Origin: CAYRTD01 sp964528675
GTDB taxonomy: Bacteria; Bacteroidota; Bacteroidia; Bacteroidales; GCA-2748055
Direction: 5' to 3'
Assembly (NCBI GenBank): GCA_964528675.1
Contig: CAZGTU010000028.1
Span: 1-46,973 of the forward strand
Length of the DNA stretch: 46,973 nt
The translations under genes and the position numbers were made by a program. The notes beneath the pieces are model-generated. The model saw nothing but the letters and a program-made list of their open reading frames with translations, was not told the origin of the DNA and did no database searches. Within the stretch, counting starts at the first letter, position 1. Each line of letters opens with the position of its first letter. Of the stretch, positions 44,301 through 46,973 are shown one piece after another.

Positions 44301-44436
44301 TATTTTTGGGGGAGAAGTGATACGAGGATTTACTTTTGCACTCCTTATGGGCGTTATTGTAGGTACCTATTCCTCACTGTTTGTGGCAACTCCGGTTGCA
44401 TACATGCTCAGTAAAAATAAAAAGACATCCAAATAA
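41398..44436 (+). CDS. secDF: Protein translocase subunit SecDF (fused)
   Basis: A 1012-aa fusion of SecD and SecF, which use the proton gradient to pull proteins through the Sec channel. The SecD half has GLDLKGGMNVVLEV (about 79-92), P1 domain strands, FSMNAEGAKRWANLT, and six C-terminal TMs with IVLTIGMSVDANVLIYERIREEL; the SecF half starts near 690 with MGVDFTGGRNFVVEF (about 733) and has six TMs with VGYSINDTVVVFDRIRE. A strongly acidic, low-complexity insert (about 261-329, many Glu/Asp plus two LFDE phrases) interrupts the P1 region; such inserts are known in Bacteroidota SecDF. A strong terminator follows. Confidence 0.97.
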   Translation: MQNKGAIRFFAIVLALVVVYQLSFTFVARMVERDAEEYAQGEPTRERRYLDSIANEEVYNFFFLKQYTYMECKEKEINLGLDLKGGMNVVLEVSVEDVIRSNAAPHYLSDPLFTQTITLAREMKRNSQADFVDLFYEAYQEVNPGGQMAQFFMTPETRGQIDLNTTNEEVVDFLHEEAESAIENSFNVLRNRIDRFGVTQPNIQRLERQGRILIELPGVKDPERVTKLLTGTANLEFWTTYSNSEVVAYLQEANEILSDVLYEGEDILPADEEETEDQDQEPTEEAVEEDAEDQEISLFDEDEDTTGEIGLFDEADTTETMLDQQEDMARENPLFAVLTPYVDNEMQPIPGSVVGVAQIKDTARVNSYLNRPQIQSIFPADLELKWHHKPLEDNEGFIQLHALQASRDRGPSLSGKYITNANMAYGQFRNEAEVHFSMNAEGAKRWANLTRENAGKQIAIVLDDYVVSSPNVSGEIKGGSSTISGNFSQAEATDLANILKSGKMDAKARVESSEVIGPSLGQASITSGLNSFLIAFVVILLYMLFYYSRRAGLVADFALIANMFFLIGVLASLQAVLTLPGIAGIVLTIGMSVDANVLIYERIREELNAGKGIKLAIADGYKNAYSAIIDANLTTLLTGVILYLFGTGPIKGFATTLVIGILTSLFSAIFITRLIYERMLSKNRKLTFDTKLTRNAFKNLNIDFINLRKTAYVISGTIVLIGIASLFVRGLNMGVDFTGGRNFVVEFPKEVVVEDIRSDLNAEFGEMPTVITFGQKNRVRVTTKFMIEQETPEVDSIIKAKMFNGLQNYIDDDVTLEQFISTDDYIKSSQKVGPTIADDIKFDAVLAIFFSLVIIFLYIIIRFRTWHYGLGALAALVHDVLIVLGLFSIFHDVLPFSMEIDQAFIAAILTVVGYSINDTVVVFDRIREYTGLFRKRDRKETVNLALNSTISRTFSTSLSTFFVLLSIFIFGGEVIRGFTFALLMGVIVGTYSSLFVATPVAYMLSKNKKTSK

Positions 44437-44461
44437 GTTATTGTCTTTATTTTACTTCTTA

Positions 44462-44512
44462 AACCGCAAAGCTAACTTTTAATTCAGAAGTGAGCTTTGC
44501 GGTTAATTTTTT
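44462..44512 (+). terminator. Rho-independent terminator after secDF
   Basis: AACCGCAAAGCT (44462-44473) pairs perfectly with AGCTTTGCGGTT (44493-44504), 12 bp, with a further ACTT/AAGT pair inside the loop, followed by AATTTTTT. It begins 26 bases after the secDF stop codon. Confidence 0.85.
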
Positions 44513-44525
44513 GCAAATATTCTTT

Positions 44526-44533
44526 TATCTTTG
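44526..44533 (+). promoter_or_regulatory. Candidate -7 box for tatA
   Basis: TATCTTTG matches TAnnTTTG, 15 bases before the tatA ATG, just beyond the secDF terminator. This would give a very short leader. Confidence 0.35.
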
Positions 44534-44547
44534 CAAAAAAAGAATAA

Positions 44548-44820
44548 ATGAACGGGAGTTTATTATTTATAAGCGGGCAGGAGATAGTTATTATCTTCGT
44601 AGTCATTCTTTTGCTTTTCGGGTCAAAAAGGATACCTGAATTTGCAAAGGGACTGGGGAAAGGAATGCGAGAGTTCAGAAAAGCCACAGACGATATAAAA
44701 AGAGAATTTGAAGATGGAACGGGTGATGTTGTCAATGATTTTAAGGATATTAAGAAAGATATCGACAGTGAGACCCGTGACATTGTAAGAAATGTGAAGA
44801 AAAATATTGACACAGATTAA
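44548..44820 (+). CDS. tatA: Twin-arginine translocase subunit TatA
   Basis: A 90-aa protein with one N-terminal TM (about 11-26, EIVIIFVVILLLFGSKR), a hinge, and an amphipathic helix (IPEFAKGLGKGMREFRKATDD), the layout of TatA/TatE. TatA polymerises to let folded proteins with twin-arginine signals cross the inner membrane. The Phe-Gly hinge (FGSKR) is present; the C-terminal tail is highly charged. No tatC is nearby. Sits after secDF, but with its own terminator and promoter-like signals between them. Confidence 0.93.
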   Translation: MNGSLLFISGQEIVIIFVVILLLFGSKRIPEFAKGLGKGMREFRKATDDIKREFEDGTGDVVNDFKDIKKDIDSETRDIVRNVKKNIDTD

Positions 44821-44844
44821 CTTTCCATCTCCTTGATAATTTAT

Positions 44845-45774
44845 ATGGAGTATTTTCTTACACTTCTCGGTTTTTTCATCTTAATAGGCAGCGGCAATTT
44901 CCTCGTAAGAGCAAGCATATCCCTGGCTAAATATTTTGGCCTTTCTTCTCTTGTTATTGGAGTGACTGTGGTTGCCTTTGGTACATCTGCCCCGGAACTG
45001 CTCGTTAGTCTGCAAGCTGCCATTGCCAATCATCCTGAAATAGCCCTGGGTAATGTAATCGGATCCAATATTTCTAATATTGCCCTTGTTCTTGCTATGA
45101 CAGCAATTATTTTTCCTATTCCTGTAAATCGGAACTCCATAGTGATTGATTGGCCGGTAATGATGGTTGCAGGGATCTTACTGGCAGTATTTGCTTTGGA
45201 TCGGCAGTTACAATTTTATGAAGGACTGATCTTAAATGTCATCTTAATTGGATTTGTCTGGTTTTCAATTAAAAAATCCCGTAAATCGGATATCCTTAGT
45301 TCTGAAGTTGTAAAAACCGGGAAAATGAGTCTGACGGCTTCAGTTTTGGTGATTATCGCATCATCTGTGGGCCTTGCGCTGGGAGCAAAATTACTGGTTG
45401 ATAATGCCTCTTCCATTGCTCAAGACCTTGGAGTATCCGAAAGGGCAATTGCCATATCCATGCTGGCGGTGGGAACCAGTCTTCCCGAACTTGTCACCTC
45501 GGTAATTGCCGCTTTTCAAAAAGAGACCGATATTTCAGTAGGCAATATCATTGGAAGCAATATATTTAATATACTTTCTGTACTGGGTATTACTGCACTT
45601 GTGAAGACTGTTGAAGTGAATCCTGTAATCATGGTCGATATTGCAGTAATGCTGGTAATTTCCCTTATTCTTTTCCTGATGATGGTTCCGTCGAGAAGAG
45701 GAAAGATCACCCGATGGGAAGGAGTGCTACTCTTGCTTTCATATATAATTTACCTGATTTATGTCTTTCAATAA
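44845..45774 (+). CDS. Calcium/sodium antiporter (CaCA family)
   Basis: A 309-aa inner-membrane exchanger of the YrbG/CaCA family. Two inverted halves each carry the alpha-repeat signature: GTSAPELLVS with GNVIGSNISN (about 49-78) and GTSLPELVTS with GNIIGSNIFN (about 211-245); the acidic residues of the E in PEL bind the cation. About ten TMs. The ATG at 44845 (MEYFLTLLGF) is used rather than a TTG 12 bases upstream. 24 bases after tatA on the same strand. Confidence 0.92.
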   Translation: MEYFLTLLGFFILIGSGNFLVRASISLAKYFGLSSLVIGVTVVAFGTSAPELLVSLQAAIANHPEIALGNVIGSNISNIALVLAMTAIIFPIPVNRNSIVIDWPVMMVAGILLAVFALDRQLQFYEGLILNVILIGFVWFSIKKSRKSDILSSEVVKTGKMSLTASVLVIIASSVGLALGAKLLVDNASSIAQDLGVSERAIAISMLAVGTSLPELVTSVIAAFQKETDISVGNIIGSNIFNILSVLGITALVKTVEVNPVIMVDIAVMLVISLILFLMMVPSRRGKITRWEGVLLLLSYIIYLIYVFQ

Positions 45775-45795
45775 AAAATAGTGTATTTTTAGGGT

Positions 45796-46449
45796 ATGAT
45801 CCTGACCGAAAAAATTGAAAAAAGCTTTGGCGATTTAAAAGTTCTAAAAGGCATCGACCTCGAAATAAAATCCAGAGAGATCGTAAGCATAGTGGGGAAA
45901 AGTGGTGCCGGTAAAACCACTCTTCTACAGATACTGGGTACTTTGTTGCCGTTTGAGAAAGGAAAAGTCATCATAAATGATAAGGATATTACCCGATTGA
46001 ACCAAAGGCAACTGGCTCGTTTCAGAAATATAAACATTGGATTTGTTTTCCAGTTTCATCATCTCTTACCTGAATTCAATGCACTTGAGAACATCTGTAT
46101 TCCCGGTTACATTAGCGGTAAAAGCAGAGGAGCGGTAGAAAAACAGGCTAAGGAGTTGATCGGGCTAATGGGGCTTTCGCACAGGTTAGAACATAAACCT
46201 TCAGAACTCTCGGGAGGTGAACAACAAAGAGTTGCTGTTGCCAGGGCATTGATCAACAATCCTGCAGTAATACTCGCTGATGAACCTTCCGGAAATCTTG
46301 ATACACAAAATAAGGAAGAATTACATTCCATGTTTTTTCGCCTGCGGGAGGAACTGGAACAAACCATTGTGATCGTTACCCACGATCCTCAGCTTGCAGA
46401 AATGTCCGACCGTAAGCTAACCATTACCGACGGAATAATTGAACAATAA
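45796..46449 (+). CDS. lolD: LolD-like ABC transporter ATPase
   Basis: A 217-aa cytoplasmic ATPase of the LolD/MacB-type. Walker A GKSGAGKTT (34-42), Q-loop with FQFHHLLPEFNALENI (86-100), signature LSGGEQQR (138-145), Walker B VILADE (158-163) and the switch His in VTHDP are all present. The FQFHHLLPEF stretch is typical of LolD, which powers release of lipoproteins from the inner membrane with LolC/LolE. No permease is next to it. It could in principle serve the ATPase-less MacB-like permease at 34522-35877, but nothing shows this. Confidence 0.9.
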   Translation: MILTEKIEKSFGDLKVLKGIDLEIKSREIVSIVGKSGAGKTTLLQILGTLLPFEKGKVIINDKDITRLNQRQLARFRNINIGFVFQFHHLLPEFNALENICIPGYISGKSRGAVEKQAKELIGLMGLSHRLEHKPSELSGGEQQRVAVARALINNPAVILADEPSGNLDTQNKEELHSMFFRLREELEQTIVIVTHDPQLAEMSDRKLTITDGIIEQ

Positions 46450-46460
46450 TTTCTATCAAT

Positions 46461-46973
46461 GTGGACAGGGAAGAAATATATCAACTTCTTGAGGAGTATC
46501 ATGATTATTTCAACAGGAAAGGATTTATAAAAGATGATCCCATCCAGGTTCCCCATCAGTTTTCAAAACCTGAGGATGTAGAGATCGCCGGCTTTATTAC
46601 AGCTATACTGGCATGGGGACAGCGAGCCGTAATTATTAGGAATGCTAATTCACTCGTGGAGAGTATGCCTGACGGACCTTATGAATTCCTGATGACCGCC
46701 GGGGATTATCAACTTGAGTCATTCGATTTCTTTAAGCATCGTACCTTTAACGGAACTGATTGTATCTTTTTTCTTAAATCTTTAAAGAATATTTACCTTC
46801 ATCATGGTGGATTGAGTGGTGTTTTTGCTGATGGTTATAAACTGTATGGAAATATTCCAGACTCCATCCGGCACTTCAGAAATATTTTTTTCAGCATTCC
46901 TTTTCCTGATAGGACCCTGAAACATATTCCGGATCTGGATAAGGGAGCTGCCGGAAAACGAATTAACATGTTT
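46461..46973 (+). CDS. TIGR02757/DUF2400 family protein, 5' part
   Basis: A frame open to the window edge (171 codons, no stop), starting at GTG 46461; an in-frame TGA at 46440 limits the start and no ATG precedes it in frame. The translation (VDREEIYQLLEEYHDYFNRK ... DDPIQVPHQFSKPEDVEIAG ... ITAILAWGQRAVIIRNANSL ... KHIPDLDKGAAGKRINMF) matches the DUF2400/TIGR02757 family, whose hallmarks are the PHxFS...DxEIAGF...AWGQR block and the closing KHIPD..K.AAxKRxNMF. Function is not established. It starts 11 bases after the lolD stop. Confidence 0.85.
   Translation, partial: MDREEIYQLLEEYHDYFNRKGFIKDDPIQVPHQFSKPEDVEIAGFITAILAWGQRAVIIRNANSLVESMPDGPYEFLMTAGDYQLESFDFFKHRTFNGTDCIFFLKSLKNIYLHHGGLSGVFADGYKLYGNIPDSIRHFRNIFFSIPFPDRTLKHIPDLDKGAAGKRINMF

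Noticed and set aside
45796..46449. LolD-like ATPase as the proven partner of the MacB-like permease at 34.5 kb
   Set aside because: FQFHHLLPEF is typical of LolD and the genes are over 8 kb apart with core genes between; kept only as a possibility.

Overview
The window is a 47 kb piece of a Bacteroidota chromosome, most likely a Bacteroidales/Marinilabiliales-type marine or sediment bacterium, and probably a draft or metagenome scaffold because it holds a 100-base N gap. The evidence is type IX secretion (T9SS) proteins (a PorV-like porin, PorP/SprF, a gliding-motility-type C-terminal domain), fused SecDF, DUF1573 and DUF4783 proteins, 'two-component regulator propeller' signalling, AT-rich leaders with TAnnTTTG -7 boxes, and almost no Shine-Dalgarno sequences. 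No rRNA, tRNA, CRISPR array, prophage or intact insertion sequence was seen.

Layout. 1-4.9 kb: minus-strand genes (frameshifted PorV-like porin, class I aminotransferase, DUF1573 lipoprotein, ketopantoate reductase) separated by repeat-rich spacers. 5.1-12.5 kb: housekeeping genes valS, a PepSY membrane protein, a glutamine synthetase, pdxH, nadC, a DUF4783 gene and rlmH. 12.6-27.3 kb: a plus-strand surface/signalling block made of an orphan NtrY-like histidine kinase with about 12 membrane segments, a 1412-aa T9SS adhesin, PorP/SprF, a PD40-PKD secreted protein, an unrecognised secreted protein, and a periplasmic-propeller SpoIIE phosphatase. 27.3-27.8 kb: a repeat island. 27.8-31.5 kb: minus-strand operon rluB-era-der-lipoprotein. 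31.7-39 kb: glmM overlapping a HlyD adaptor, MacB-like permease and TolC operon that has no ATPase gene, then a transglutaminase-like/TPR protein. 39-47 kb: a MORN-type lipoprotein, mdh, secDF, tatA, a Ca/Na antiporter, lolD and the start of a DUF2400 gene that runs off the end.

The most unusual signal is noncoding. Directly after, or overlapping, the stop codons of five genes lie degenerate tandem arrays, mostly with a 7-bp period (one is a pure hexamer). They use a small shared set of units (NNACTCC, CCGTTTA, CCATGGT). In all five cases the purine-rich strand is the sense strand of the gene just ended. Three arrays end at a common motif, TGAGCCYACTCCGAAAA, and two of the loci also carry an 88-bp element in the same relative orientation. 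I do not recognise this composite element. An oriented 3'-end element, for example one that ends antisense transcription, is a testable idea.
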